From contig JAEZDJ010000050.1 of assembly GCA_023429565.1 (NCBI GenBank), forward strand, positions 1 through 29,796: a stretch of DNA of 29,796 nucleotides. The letters run 5' to 3'. Made by a program: the position numbers and the translations under genes. The notes under the pieces are model-generated. The model did not search any database. It saw only the letters and a list, made by a program, of their open reading frames with translations, and had not been told where the DNA came from. Of this stretch, positions 8,329 to 16,680 are shown one piece after another (position 1 is the stretch's first letter; each line of letters opens with the position of its first letter). The DNA comes from Actinomycetes bacterium (lineage in GTDB: Bacteria; Actinomycetota; Coriobacteriia; Coriobacteriales; Eggerthellaceae).

Positions 8329-8395
8329 GGTACGCATCGGGAGTTTTGTGTCTCGAGCGAGGTGTTCCGAGACCTGTTTGAGAGAGGAGCATGCC

Positions 8396-8824
8396 ATGGC
8401 CGTTGACAGTCTTTTGGTGGCGATCGACGCGTCCGAAGGCGCCAGCAAGGCGCTCGAATTAGCCGCCGGCATTGCGGCGCCGAATCCGGAGGCGCATGTC
8501 GACGTGGTCACCGTCATTCCCATTCCTCTGTTGGACGACCAACAGATGGCCACATTCAAGAGCATCCTCGACATGATGATGTCCGACGGCGAGGATCTGC
8601 TCGCCGAGGCGATGGAGAAGATCGGAGACGTCTCAGATCGCGCCGACACGCTCATCCTGACGGGACAGAGCCCGGCCGCGGAAATCATCAAGCTTATCGA
8701 CCAACGCAACTACGATGTGGTGGTTATCGGCAATCGGGGCCTGAGCGGCCTCAAGGAGTATATGGGCAGCGTGAGCCATAAGGTGCTTCACGGATCGAAG
8801 GCCCCGGTTCTTATCGCAAAATAA
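8396..8824 (+). CDS. Universal stress protein (UspA family)
   Basis: A single-domain 142-residue Usp, cytosolic and probably dimeric, of the ATP-binding class. It shows the N-terminal LLVAIDASEGASKALELA and the C-terminal nucleotide motif GNRGLSGLKEYMGSVS followed by HGSKAPVLIAK. The usual motif is G-x2-G-x9-G-S/T; here the second spacing is eight residues, read directly from the DNA at about 8730-8776. ATG 8396 has AGAGGAG at 8383-8389, six bases upstream. It stands divergent from the activase trio and 58 bases before a DUF2064 gene, with which it may be cotranscribed. Specific role unknown; such proteins usually respond to growth arrest or stress. Confidence 0.9.
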   Translation: MAVDSLLVAIDASEGASKALELAAGIAAPNPEAHVDVVTVIPIPLLDDQQMATFKSILDMMMSDGEDLLAEAMEKIGDVSDRADTLILTGQSPAAEIIKLIDQRNYDVVVIGNRGLSGLKEYMGSVSHKVLHGSKAPVLIAK

Positions 8825-8882
8825 CGGAGACGCGAGACGAGGCGGTTGGACATCGTTTCGCTTGAAAGGCAAGGGGGCCCAG

Positions 8883-9749
8883 GTGAGGGAACGGAAGAAC
8901 GCGCTGCTGCTGTTCAGCAAGCTGCCAAAGCCAGGATTGGTCAAGACGAGGCTTTCAACCCTCAAGGATGGCGCGTTCACGCCGGAGGTTGCCGCGGCAC
9001 TCTACCACTGCATGCTGTTCGACGTGGTCGAGATAGGCTGCAGCGCCCTTTCCGCCCTGGCAAAGCGTCCGCCCGAACAGGGTGCCGACGGCGAGGATAT
9101 ACAGGACTCATATCATCTGATCATATCGACGACGCCTGCGGCCAATGTCGACCCCATGCGCCGGATTTTTGACGAGGCGGGCATGTGGCCCTGCGAACTC
9201 ACCTGCATTGCCGATGACGGAGCCAGCTTCGACGAGCACTACAACCACGCGTTTTCCCAGACATTCGATGCCGGGTATGATGTGGTGCTATCGATGGGAG
9301 CCGACATGCCTGCGTTGACGAAGGCGGATGTCATCGGAGGATTCGAGGCGCTTCATCGCCTTGACGGCGTCGAGGGAGGCGGCATCGTCCTTGCGCCTGA
9401 TCAGGAGATGGGAGTGTCGATGATCGGGTGGACACGTGAAACCGACTTCGACCATTCGGGCGTGTTCTACAACCCCGAGGGCCTCACGGTGCTTCCGGCC
9501 TATATCGCCAAGGCGCGCGAAAGGAACCTGCCCGCCATCTATCTGCCTCCGGTGCCCGATGTCGACACCATGGCGGACCTCATGCATACCATCACGCTCG
9601 TTGAAGCGCTGAGCTACTGCGCCCAATTCGACGATGTGACCCCACCGTGGCGCACGGCCGATGCGCTCCGCCAGATGGGGTGGGATGAGGTGCGCGTGCC
9701 TCCCAACAGCCTCATTGATCCGCGCGAGGAGATTGACAAGGTAAGCTGA
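8883..9749 (+). CDS. DUF2064 / TIGR04282-type glycosyltransferase-like protein
   Basis: 288 residues of the family often called rSAM/selenodomain-associated transferase 1, a GT-A-like nucleotidyl- or glycosyltransferase fold. The diagnostic N terminus is ALLLFSKLPKPGLVKTRL (about 7-24), the phosphate-binding loop of this fold. SMGADMPALTKADV (near 140) is the metal-site region. GTG 8883 is preferred, with AAGGGGG at 8871-8877; TTG 8862 is an alternative. The usual radical-SAM or second transferase partners are not adjacent, so pathway assignment is not possible. The stop lies only 18 bases from the convergent methyltransferase stop, with no room for separate terminators. Confidence 0.82.
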   Translation: MRERKNALLLFSKLPKPGLVKTRLSTLKDGAFTPEVAAALYHCMLFDVVEIGCSALSALAKRPPEQGADGEDIQDSYHLIISTTPAANVDPMRRIFDEAGMWPCELTCIADDGASFDEHYNHAFSQTFDAGYDVVLSMGADMPALTKADVIGGFEALHRLDGVEGGGIVLAPDQEMGVSMIGWTRETDFDHSGVFYNPEGLTVLPAYIAKARERNLPAIYLPPVPDVDTMADLMHTITLVEALSYCAQFDDVTPPWRTADALRQMGWDEVRVPPNSLIDPREEIDKVS

Positions 9750-9767
9750 CCCGGTGCCCCCAGGCCC

Positions 9768-10658
9768 TCATTTCGCGCAGAGCGCCCAGAATGCAACGGC
9801 GCTCGCTGCGGCCACGTTGAGCGAATCGACGTCATATGCCATGGGAATACGCACGGTATAGTCGCACCGTGCGAGGGTCTCGGGCGCCAACCCGTCCCCT
9901 TCGGTGCCGAACACGAGCGCCAAGCGCTCCTCTGCGGCGAGTCTGGGGTCGTCGAGCGAACACGAGTGGGGAGACAGCGCGAAAGCCGCCGTCTTGAATC
10001 CAAGGGAGTGAAGGAAGGCGATGCCTTCGCGTGCCCAGCCGCCTTTTCCTCCGCCCTCCTTCGCATCCCGCTGCCTGCCGCTTCGAGACTTCTCGCCACC
10101 GTCTTCCTGCAGACCTATCCGTGTCCAGGGAATCTGGAACACCGTTCCCATGGACACGCGCACGGCGCGTCGATAGAAGGGGTCATAGCACTCTGGCGTG
10201 ACCAGCACGGCGTCGACTCCCAGAGCCGCGGCCGATCGAAAGATTGCACCGACATTCGTGTGGTTCGTTATGTTTTCCAGAACGGCGATGCGCCGTGCGT
10301 TCCTCACCACCGTCTCGACCGAGGGAAGGGTGGGTCTCCTGAATGCCCCGAGGGCGCCACGCGTGAGGTCGAATCCCGTGAGCTTCTTCATTTCGTCCCG
10401 CGGAGCGACGAACGCCGGAACTTCGGGAAACTTTTGCGCGATGTCCTCGATCGTCGGCCCCATGTTGTCAAGTCGCTTCTCCTCCATCAACAGCGAGAGC
10501 GGTTGCATGCCGGCGTCAAGAGCGCGCCTGATGACTTTGTCTGACTCGGCGATGAAGATGGCCTTTTCCGGCTCCAACCTGCTTCTCAGCTGTGTGTCCG
10601 TGAGGCGTGCGTACACGTCCAGCCGAGGGTCGTCAAGCTCGGCAATCTCGATGATCAT
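9768..10658 (-). CDS. TrmH/SpoU-family RNA 2'-O-ribose methyltransferase
   Basis: SAM-dependent methyltransferase of the trefoil-knot SPOUT class acting on tRNA or rRNA; the target nucleotide is unknown. The 296 residues comprise an N-terminal substrate-binding region (about 1-115) and a catalytic knot. Knot motifs: NHTNVGAIFRSAAALG (132-147), LVFGTEGDGL (248-257), IPMAYDVDSLNVAAASAVAF (271-290). A Gly/Lys/Arg/Glu-rich insert (about 187-209) interrupts the domain and looks disordered. ATG 10658 has GGAG upstream; a longer in-frame extension would overlap the crp-type gene. The regulator gene lies 55 bases upstream on the same strand, so cotranscription is possible. Confidence 0.9.
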   Translation of the reverse strand: MIIEIAELDDPRLDVYARLTDTQLRSRLEPEKAIFIAESDKVIRRALDAGMQPLSLLMEEKRLDNMGPTIEDIAQKFPEVPAFVAPRDEMKKLTGFDLTRGALGAFRRPTLPSVETVVRNARRIAVLENITNHTNVGAIFRSAAALGVDAVLVTPECYDPFYRRAVRVSMGTVFQIPWTRIGLQEDGGEKSRSGRQRDAKEGGGKGGWAREGIAFLHSLGFKTAAFALSPHSCSLDDPRLAAEERLALVFGTEGDGLAPETLARCDYTVRIPMAYDVDSLNVAAASAVAFWALCAK

Positions 10659-10713
10659 GCGAAGGCTCCTCTCATGGGCCTGGCTTTTGAGAGTGAAATT
10701 CGAGGTAATGACA

Positions 10714-11388
10714 TCACCGGTGGTCTCGCTGCGTGATCTCAAACTGGTTTTTTCGAAAGTCAACGATGCCGTCTTTCTTCATGCGTGACAGCTCGGCGCA
10801 CATGGCGCTACGGTCGACCGAGAGATAATCGGCGAGCTCTTGGCGGTCGAATGGTATGGAAAAGCGGTTTGACTTGGCTGATTCTGCTTGCTCGGAAAGG
10901 TATGACAACAGTTTGTCCCGCGTTGTGCGCTTGGCGGTATGCTCGATTTTCCTGGTGAGCGCATGCGTGCGTTTCGCGATGATTCCCAAGAGGTTTCGAA
11001 TCAGGCGCGCATGAAAGGCGCAGCTTGACGAACACATCGTGGTGATCTTGCGGACATCGACCAACAGCACGACTGCGTCTTCGGCGGCGATGGCGTTTAT
11101 ATCGAAGGGCAGCTCGGCCTCGCACGCGTACACTTCGCCAAACGATTGGCCGACGCCGAACGAAGCGAGGATGCTGCGGTTTCCCCAATAATCCTCCTTC
11201 TCCAAGCGGACCGACCCCTCTAGGACGATGCCCATGGTCGAGATGACGTCCCCGACACGAAAGATCGCCGACCCCTTGGGGTAAGACCTCTGACGAGCGT
11301 CAAGACAATGAAGCAGGGCCTCGAGTTCGTCGGCTGCGATGCCGTGGAACAGGGGTGAGCGGGCAATGATTGAAAGAGACGCGTTCAT
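10714..11388 (-). CDS. Crp/Fnr-family transcription regulator, candidate regulator of hcp
   Basis: 224 residues: an N-terminal cyclic-nucleotide-binding-like beta barrel (about 10-115, with LFHGIAADELEALL, KGSAIFRVGDVI and GQSFGEVYAC), a dimerisation helix, and a C-terminal winged helix (IPFDRQELADYLSVDRSAMCAELSRMKKDGIVDF, about 180-214). There is no Fnr-type N-terminal Cys cluster, so oxygen sensing through [4Fe-4S] is unlikely. Cysteines in TTMCSSSCAF might matter for redox or haem chemistry, but that is speculation. ATG 11388 follows AAAGGA. It is transcribed divergently from hcp, the arrangement seen for HcpR-type nitrosative-stress regulators. An inverted repeat sits between them. Confidence 0.88.
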   Translation of the reverse strand: MNASLSIIARSPLFHGIAADELEALLHCLDARQRSYPKGSAIFRVGDVISTMGIVLEGSVRLEKEDYWGNRSILASFGVGQSFGEVYACEAELPFDINAIAAEDAVVLLVDVRKITTMCSSSCAFHARLIRNLLGIIAKRTHALTRKIEHTAKRTTRDKLLSYLSEQAESAKSNRFSIPFDRQELADYLSVDRSAMCAELSRMKKDGIVDFRKNQFEITQRDHR

Positions 11389-11399
11389 TTTAGTCCTTT

Positions 11400-11413
11400 G
11401 TTGTATATGCAAC
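11400..11413. promoter_or_regulatory. Inverted repeat in the crp-hcp divergent region
   Basis: GTTGTATATGCAAC is a 14-bp inverted repeat with one mismatched pair, 13 bases upstream of the regulator start codon. TATTAT at 11431-11436 is a possible -10 for hcp, and TATAAT on the minus strand (11437-11432) is a possible -10 for the regulator; neither has a good -35. This fits a Crp-family operator, but the site is short and unproven. Confidence 0.45.
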
Positions 11414-11578
11414 GGAAACGTCGTAATCATTATTATACGCTTTCATCAACGGGCAAGCACGAAGCGTCTCTCCGCTCGGTCAGACGACGGGCGAGGGGTG
11501 CCGATGCCAAACGCGGATGTCGCATACCGTAAAGGCGACGACGCGGTGGCCCTGACAGACGATTGGAAAGGATGCGGC

Positions 11579-13165
11579 ATGGACACGATGTTCTGTTTTC
11601 AATGCGAGCAAACTGCGGGGTGCGAGGCCTGTACGGGCAAGGTCGGCGTATGCGGGAAGCAGGCGAGCACGGCTCACCTGCAGGATGATCTGACGGGAGC
11701 CCTGATCGCCCTCGCCCAGACCGTGCGGACAGCTGATGGAGTTGCTCCCGTCCGCACGGGCGCTATGGACAACCTGGTGATGGAGGGGTTGTTCGCCACT
11801 TTGACGAATGTTGACTTCGACGACGATGAGCTCGAACGGCTGATTGGCCTGGTTCATGCCGAGCGGTCCCGCGTGTCGCGAGAGCACGGAATTCTCGAAG
11901 CGCCCGACTATCCCACGGCCGATCTGTGGGAAGCGCAGGAGGATGTGCGCTCCCTCAAGACCCTCACCCTGCTGGGGCTGCGCGGCATGGCTGCTTATGC
12001 CTATCATGCCGCAGCGCTCGGCTACCGCGATGAGGCCGTGCTGTCGTTTCTCTATGAAGGGCTGGAGGGAATTGCCTTGGGGCAGGGGGTCGATGACCTG
12101 CTGCCGCTTTCCCTCAAGGTTGGCGAGGTGAACCTGCGCTGCATGGAGCTGCTCGACAAGGCGAACACCGAGACGTTCGGCACGCCCGAACCGACTGAGG
12201 TGACGCTTGAGGTGGAGGCGGGGCCCTTTATCGTGGTTTCTGGCCACGATCTTCACGACCTCAAACTCCTGCTTGAGCAGACCGAGGGTTCGGGCGTCAA
12301 CGTGTACACCCACGGGGAGCTTCTTCCTGCGCACGCCTATCCTGAGCTGAAGCGTTACGGCCATCTCAAGGGAAACTTCGGCACAGCCTGGCAAAACCAG
12401 CGCAAGGAGTTCGATGCCCTTCCGGCACCCATCCTGTTCACGACGAACTGCATCATGCCGCCGACCGGTTCCTACGCTGACCGGGTGTTCACCACGGGCG
12501 TCGTCGCTTTCCCGGGTGCGCGCCATATCGACGACGACAAGGATTTCTCCCCGATCATCGAGCGGGCGCGCGAATTGGGCGGCTTTGCCGAACCCCGTTC
12601 TTTCGTGGGGGTCAATGGCGGCTCCACGATGCTGACCGGGTTTGGGCATGGCACGGTGCTTTCCGTGGCCGACACCGTGATCGACGCGGTCAAGCAGGGC
12701 GACATCAGCCACTTCTTCCTTGTCGGCGGTTGCGACGGTGCCCGCCCCGGCCGAAATTACTACACGGAATTCGTGGAGCAGACGCCGAAAGACAGCATCA
12801 TTCTGACGCTTGCCTGTGGAAAGTATCGGTTCAATGATCTTGATCTGGGAACCATCGGCGGTCTTCCCCGGCTCATGGACATGGGACAGTGCAACGATGC
12901 CTACAGCGCCATCAGGGTTGCCTTGGCATTGGCCGATGCCTTTGAATGCGGCGTGAATGACCTGCCTCTCACGCTGGTGCTGTCGTGGTATGAACAGAAA
13001 GCGGTCTGCATCCTGCTCACGCTTCTGCACCTCGGCATCAAGGGCATCTATCTGGGGCCGACCTTGCCCGCCTTCCTGTCTCCGGCGGTGCTTGACGTGC
13101 TGGTGCGTGAGTTCGACGTGCATCCCACCACCACGCCCGAGGCGGATCTCGCCGCCATCCTGTAG
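11579..13165 (+). CDS. hcp: Hybrid cluster protein (hydroxylamine reductase / NO-detoxifying)
   Basis: Cytosolic iron-sulfur protein that reduces hydroxylamine in vitro and is linked to nitric oxide removal and protein nitrosylation. The 528-residue product has an N-terminal cluster motif CFQCEQTAGCEACTGKVGVC (C6-x2-C9-x8-C18-x6-C25, plus C15), matching the strict-anaerobe pattern. Hybrid-cluster ligands are visible in THGELLPAH (His, Glu), FTTNC, VGGCDGARPGR, LACGKYRF, GQCNDAYSA and SWYEQKAV (Glu, Lys). ATG 11579 has GGAAAGGA at 11565-11572; an ATG at 11513 with GAGGGG upstream could add 22 residues not found in the family. Divergent from a Crp-family regulator. No reductase partner (hcr) is adjacent. 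Confidence 0.95.
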   Translation: MDTMFCFQCEQTAGCEACTGKVGVCGKQASTAHLQDDLTGALIALAQTVRTADGVAPVRTGAMDNLVMEGLFATLTNVDFDDDELERLIGLVHAERSRVSREHGILEAPDYPTADLWEAQEDVRSLKTLTLLGLRGMAAYAYHAAALGYRDEAVLSFLYEGLEGIALGQGVDDLLPLSLKVGEVNLRCMELLDKANTETFGTPEPTEVTLEVEAGPFIVVSGHDLHDLKLLLEQTEGSGVNVYTHGELLPAHAYPELKRYGHLKGNFGTAWQNQRKEFDALPAPILFTTNCIMPPTGSYADRVFTTGVVAFPGARHIDDDKDFSPIIERARELGGFAEPRSFVGVNGGSTMLTGFGHGTVLSVADTVIDAVKQGDISHFFLVGGCDGARPGRNYYTEFVEQTPKDSIILTLACGKYRFNDLDLGTIGGLPRLMDMGQCNDAYSAIRVALALADAFECGVNDLPLTLVLSWYEQKAVCILLTLLHLGIKGIYLGPTLPAFLSPAVLDVLVREFDVHPTTTPEADLAAIL

Positions 13166-13183
13166 AAGAGCGGTTGCAAGGCG

Positions 13184-13213
13184 CCGTCCGGCTGGAACCG
13201 TCCAGCCGGACGG
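13184..13213 (+). terminator. Terminator hairpin after hcp
   Basis: A 12-bp perfect stem CCGTCCGGCTGG / CCAGCCGGACGG with a 6-base loop, 18 bases after the hcp stop. Only a weak T content follows (TCGCTCTTCC). Confidence 0.6.
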
Positions 13214-13362
13214 TCGCTCTTCCGAACGTCTGGCGTTCCCTTCTTTCTCCGTTTCGAACTTCCCGTGGCCCGGTATCGTTTCGGTCAAGCCCGATTCTTG
13301 CCGGGCCCGTCGCTATGGTCAAGCGATATACTGCTGCCAAACCGACAGGAAGGAAGACGCCA

Positions 13363-14298
13363 ATGCCCGTTGAGAACGATGCATCCGCTCGGTCTGCGGA
13401 TCCATGCCGAGAGGTCCCCGCCCATCCATCCTTCAACGAGTTCGTTGCCACCATCGCGAAGCTGCGTGCCCCGGATGGGTGTCCCTGGGACCGCGAGCAG
13501 ACGCATGAGAGCATCGCTCCCAACATGGTCGAGGAGGCGTATGAGGCCGTCGACGCCATTGAGTCGGGAGATTTCCGCCATGTGCGTGAAGAGTTGGGCG
13601 ATGTGCTGCTGCAGGTCGTGCTGCAAAGCCAGATTGCCGCGGATGCGGGCGAGTTCACCATCGACGACGTGTGTGCCGACGTGAACGAGAAGATGATCCG
13701 CCGCCATCCCCACGTCTTCGGGGAGGCGCGTGCCGACAATGCTGCCGAAGTGCTTGACCTGTGGGATCAGGTAAAGCTCGCCGAAAAGGCTGCGACCGAT
13801 CTTGAGGCCGACGATGCGCAGGAGGGCCATGCGGGGCTGCTTGACGGCGTGCCGAGCAGCTTTCCTGGGCTCATGCAGGCTCAGAAGCTCTCGCGCAAAG
13901 CGGCGGCAGCGGGTTTTGAATGGGAAACGGTGGAGGCGGTGTGGGACAAGGTCGCCGAAGAGGTGTCGGAACTCAAAGAGGCCTATGCCGCTGCACCGAA
14001 GGCTGCCAATGGCAAGGTTGACGTGGGTTCCTCCTTGCCCGGAGTCGATGCCGACGCACGTGCCCGCTCTGACGAAGCGGTTGAAATGGAGCTTGGCGAT
14101 GTGCTGTTCTCCCTCGTCAACGTGGCCAGGAAGATGGGAATGAACGCCGAAGGGTCTCTGCGCGCCAGTTGCAGGAAATTCCGTCGACGCTGGTCCGCCA
14201 TGGAGGAATTCGCCTGGGAGCAAGGCCGTGACATCGAGGACCTGACGTCAGGAGAGCTCGAAGGGTTGTGGGAAAAGGCCAAGGCACAGGAAGACTAG
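13363..14298 (+). CDS. mazG: Nucleoside triphosphate pyrophosphohydrolase MazG
   Basis: Hydrolyses (d)NTPs to NMP and pyrophosphate and clears aberrant nucleotides; in E. coli it also lowers ppGpp. The 311 residues form two MazG repeats. The N-terminal repeat has GCPWDREQTHESI (39-51), EEAYE (57-61) and EELGD (76-80). The C-terminal repeat has EEVSELKEA (199-207) and EMELGDVLFSLVN (241-253). Between those two C-terminal helices is a low-complexity insert (about 209-238). ATG 13363 is chosen because CAGGAAGGAAG lies upstream (13346-13356) and a possible -10 TATACT (13327-13332) would place the transcript start after the earlier in-frame ATG 13315. The alarmone synthetase gene follows after 121 bases. 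Confidence 0.93.
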   Translation: MPVENDASARSADPCREVPAHPSFNEFVATIAKLRAPDGCPWDREQTHESIAPNMVEEAYEAVDAIESGDFRHVREELGDVLLQVVLQSQIAADAGEFTIDDVCADVNEKMIRRHPHVFGEARADNAAEVLDLWDQVKLAEKAATDLEADDAQEGHAGLLDGVPSSFPGLMQAQKLSRKAAAAGFEWETVEAVWDKVAEEVSELKEAYAAAPKAANGKVDVGSSLPGVDADARARSDEAVEMELGDVLFSLVNVARKMGMNAEGSLRASCRKFRRRWSAMEEFAWEQGRDIEDLTSGELEGLWEKAKAQED

Positions 14299-14419
14299 CC
14301 TGCGGATCTGCCGTGCCCTGTTCTTTGATGATTTGGATGAGAAGCGGTGGAGTGTCTGTGGCTGCGTCGTCCGGTTCGGTATCATGGGTCTTGAAAACGT
14401 ATTCGTTGAGGAGATGTCC

Positions 14420-15163
14420 ATGGATGACGTAGCGCAGCGGTCTGCCGAGTGGAGCCTGGCTGTTGGAGAGGGATCCGCCGACAGGGGCGGAATGCAGGGC
14501 ACCTTGGGAGGCGGCAGCCTGCGCGGTCCCCTCGAGGACCTGAGCCGCTATCGGGACATCGAGAAAAAGACGCGCGAGATCATCCAGAAATATCAAGCTG
14601 CCATGCGCCAGATGGAGGTTCGGTTCGAGACACTCGACCAAGACCTCAGCATGAAGAAGCATCGCAATCCCATCCATCATGTCGAATCGCGCGTCAAAAG
14701 CCCCTCAAGCATCTTCGAGAAGCTTGAACGCTATGGCAAGGAACTGACGCTCGAGAACATGGAACGTTTCATCATGGACATAGCGGGAGTGCGCATCATC
14801 TGCTGCTACATTCACGATGTCTACAACCTGCTGGACTTGCTGGAAAAACAGGACGATCTGACCATCGTCACCATCAAGGACTACATCGCCGATCCGAAAC
14901 CGAACGGCTATCGCAGCCTTCATGTGATCGTGCGCATCCCCGTCTATTTTCTGGACAACAAGGAACTCATACCCGTTGAAGTCCAGCTGCGCACCATAGC
15001 CATGGACTTTTGGGCCAGCCTTGAGCATGACTTGAAATACAAGGCTGTGAGCGAGGTCGAAGGGATAGACTCCTTCGACGAGTTGAAGGATTGCAGCCGC
15101 ATCATTGAGGATGTTGAGACTCGCATGCAGATACTTGCGCGGGCGCTCGAGATGGAAGGATAG
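14420..15163 (+). CDS. Small alarmone synthetase (RelQ/YjbM-type GTP pyrophosphokinase)
   Basis: Single-domain RelA/SpoT synthetase making (p)ppGpp from ATP and GDP/GTP in the cytosol, with no hydrolase, TGS or ACT domain. The 247 residues carry SRVKSPSSIFEKL (90-102, ATP side), DIAGVRIICCYIHDVYNL (120-137), DYIADPKPNGYRSLHVIVR (154-172, GTP loop) and VEVQLRTIAMDFWASLEH (186-203), the complete set of synthetase motifs. The first 40 residues are Gly/Ser-rich and poorly conserved in appearance. Start ATG 14420 has GAGGAG at 14408-14413; an earlier in-frame ATG at 14384 is less well placed. It follows mazG on the same strand; TATCAT at 14380-14385 might be its own -10. Confidence 0.92.
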   Translation: MDDVAQRSAEWSLAVGEGSADRGGMQGTLGGGSLRGPLEDLSRYRDIEKKTREIIQKYQAAMRQMEVRFETLDQDLSMKKHRNPIHHVESRVKSPSSIFEKLERYGKELTLENMERFIMDIAGVRIICCYIHDVYNLLDLLEKQDDLTIVTIKDYIADPKPNGYRSLHVIVRIPVYFLDNKELIPVEVQLRTIAMDFWASLEHDLKYKAVSEVEGIDSFDELKDCSRIIEDVETRMQILARALEMEG

Positions 15164-15255
15164 CGATCGCGTGCCCGTCGACGGTACGCTTCTTCCCTGA
15201 TCGAGAACGCATCCGCCAGCGATGTTGCGCGGTTTTGCTCTGATGGGAGGTTACC

Positions 15256-16680
15256 ATGCATTGCTATACAACCTGTTCGCAGGATGCGTTCGGCCACGAA
15301 GCCGTCGCCTTCCACCGCGACGAGCGTGCCGAAACCGGCCTGGTGGTCTGCCGACCCGACAGGACATTCCAGCGCATCGTCGGTTTCGGCGGCGCGTTCA
15401 CGGAGGCGGCTGCCCTGGTGTTCGCGCAGATGCCTCCAGAGATGCAGGACGATTTCCTTCTCAAGTGCTTTGGAGGGACGGATGGTGGGGATGTGGCGCT
15501 TGGCGGCAATGCCTACACGCTTTGTCGCACGCATATACAGAGTTGCGATTTCGCCTTGGGAAACTACGCGTATGTGCGTCCATTTGATCGCTCCTTGAGC
15601 TCGTTTGCCATCGAACGCGACAAACGCCTGCTGATGCCGTTCATCCAATGCGGCTTGGCCGTGAATCCCAACCTTGAACTCTTGGCTTCGCCCTGGAGTC
15701 CCCCGGCATTCATGAAGACGAATGGCCGGATGAACGGTGGGGGACGCTTGCGGCGCTCATACTATGAGGCATGGGCGCGTCTGCTTGTCCGGTACGTGAA
15801 AGCGTATGCGGCCGAGGGGGTTCACATAGGGCGCATGAGCGTTCAGAACGAGCCCATGGCAGCCCAACGTTGGGATTCTTGCCTGTTCAGCGCCGAGGAG
15901 GAAGCTCGATTCGCAGCTGGCTACCTGCGTCCGGCCTTCGATGAGGCCGGACTCTCGGGCTTGCGCATCTTCGCCTGGGACCATAACACCGATCGCCTTC
16001 TTGACCGCATTGAGGCGACGTTCGCCTCGGTGGGATCTCGCGACGGTCGGAAAAGTGACGTCCAGCCGCCTTCGGATGGCGCTCCCTCTGCTCGTGACGC
16101 GTTCGATGGAGTGGCCTTTCACTGGTATGCGGGCGATCATTTCGAGCAGGTGCATGCCGTGGCGGAGTCCTATCCCGAGAAGGAACTCCTCTTCACTGAA
16201 GGATGCGTCGAGAAGTCTCATGATCGGATGTCTGAGTCCACTCAGGAGCGCAAGGCCGAGCAGTACGCACATGCCGTCATCGGATGTCTCAATGCGGGAG
16301 CTGCCGGCTTCATAGACTGGAATCTGCTGCTTGACGAGCGTGGTGGTCCCAATCATGTGTGCAATTACTGCGAGGCTCCCCTCATGTACGATCGGACAGA
16401 GAGGGAGCTTGTCGTGAATCGCTCGTTTTCCTATCTTGGGCATTTTTCGCGTTTCGTCGTGCCCGATTCGCGGCGGTTTCTCGTGTCGCGGTTTACCGAT
16501 GACATCGAGTGCAGCGGCTTTGTGCGCCCCGATGGCCGCCGTGTGCTCGTGGTGCTTAACCGGCGTGGCCACGCGGTTCAGTTTGCCGTGGCTGAACGCC
16601 CCTGCCTCGCCCCTGTTCAGGCCCCGGCACACAGCATTCTCACCCTTGTGTGGGACCAGAGTGAATGTGGTCAGAGGTAG
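15256..16680 (+). CDS. Glycoside hydrolase family 30 (glucosylceramidase-like)
   Basis: 474-residue retaining beta-glycosidase of clan GH-A. Family signs are FQRIVGFGGAFTEAAA (about 38-53), SPWSPPAFMKTNG (about 145-157), the acid/base Glu199 in SVQNEP and the nucleophile Glu315 in LLFTEGC, then an Ig-like C-terminal sheet region. There is no signal peptide or anchor, so it should act inside the cell on imported or endogenous beta-glucosides; the exact sugar is unknown. A hydrophilic stretch (about 259-281) looks like an insertion. ATG 15256 has GGGAGG six bases upstream. No sugar transporter or regulator is adjacent. Its presence is notable if the host is one of the mostly asaccharolytic Eggerthellaceae. 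Confidence 0.9.
   Translation: MHCYTTCSQDAFGHEAVAFHRDERAETGLVVCRPDRTFQRIVGFGGAFTEAAALVFAQMPPEMQDDFLLKCFGGTDGGDVALGGNAYTLCRTHIQSCDFALGNYAYVRPFDRSLSSFAIERDKRLLMPFIQCGLAVNPNLELLASPWSPPAFMKTNGRMNGGGRLRRSYYEAWARLLVRYVKAYAAEGVHIGRMSVQNEPMAAQRWDSCLFSAEEEARFAAGYLRPAFDEAGLSGLRIFAWDHNTDRLLDRIEATFASVGSRDGRKSDVQPPSDGAPSARDAFDGVAFHWYAGDHFEQVHAVAESYPEKELLFTEGCVEKSHDRMSESTQERKAEQYAHAVIGCLNAGAAGFIDWNLLLDERGGPNHVCNYCEAPLMYDRTERELVVNRSFSYLGHFSRFVVPDSRRFLVSRFTDDIECSGFVRPDGRRVLVVLNRRGHAVQFAVAERPCLAPVQAPAHSILTLVWDQSECGQR

Noticed and set aside
9428..9443. Second parS-like sequence around CACGTGAAAC in the DUF2064 gene
   Set aside because: The core and most of the right arm match, but none of the five outer left-arm bases do, so the palindrome is lost.
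11480..13288. 602-codon minus-strand open frame over hcp
   Set aside because: Antisense shadow of hcp; no domain signatures, and it crosses the hcp terminator hairpin.
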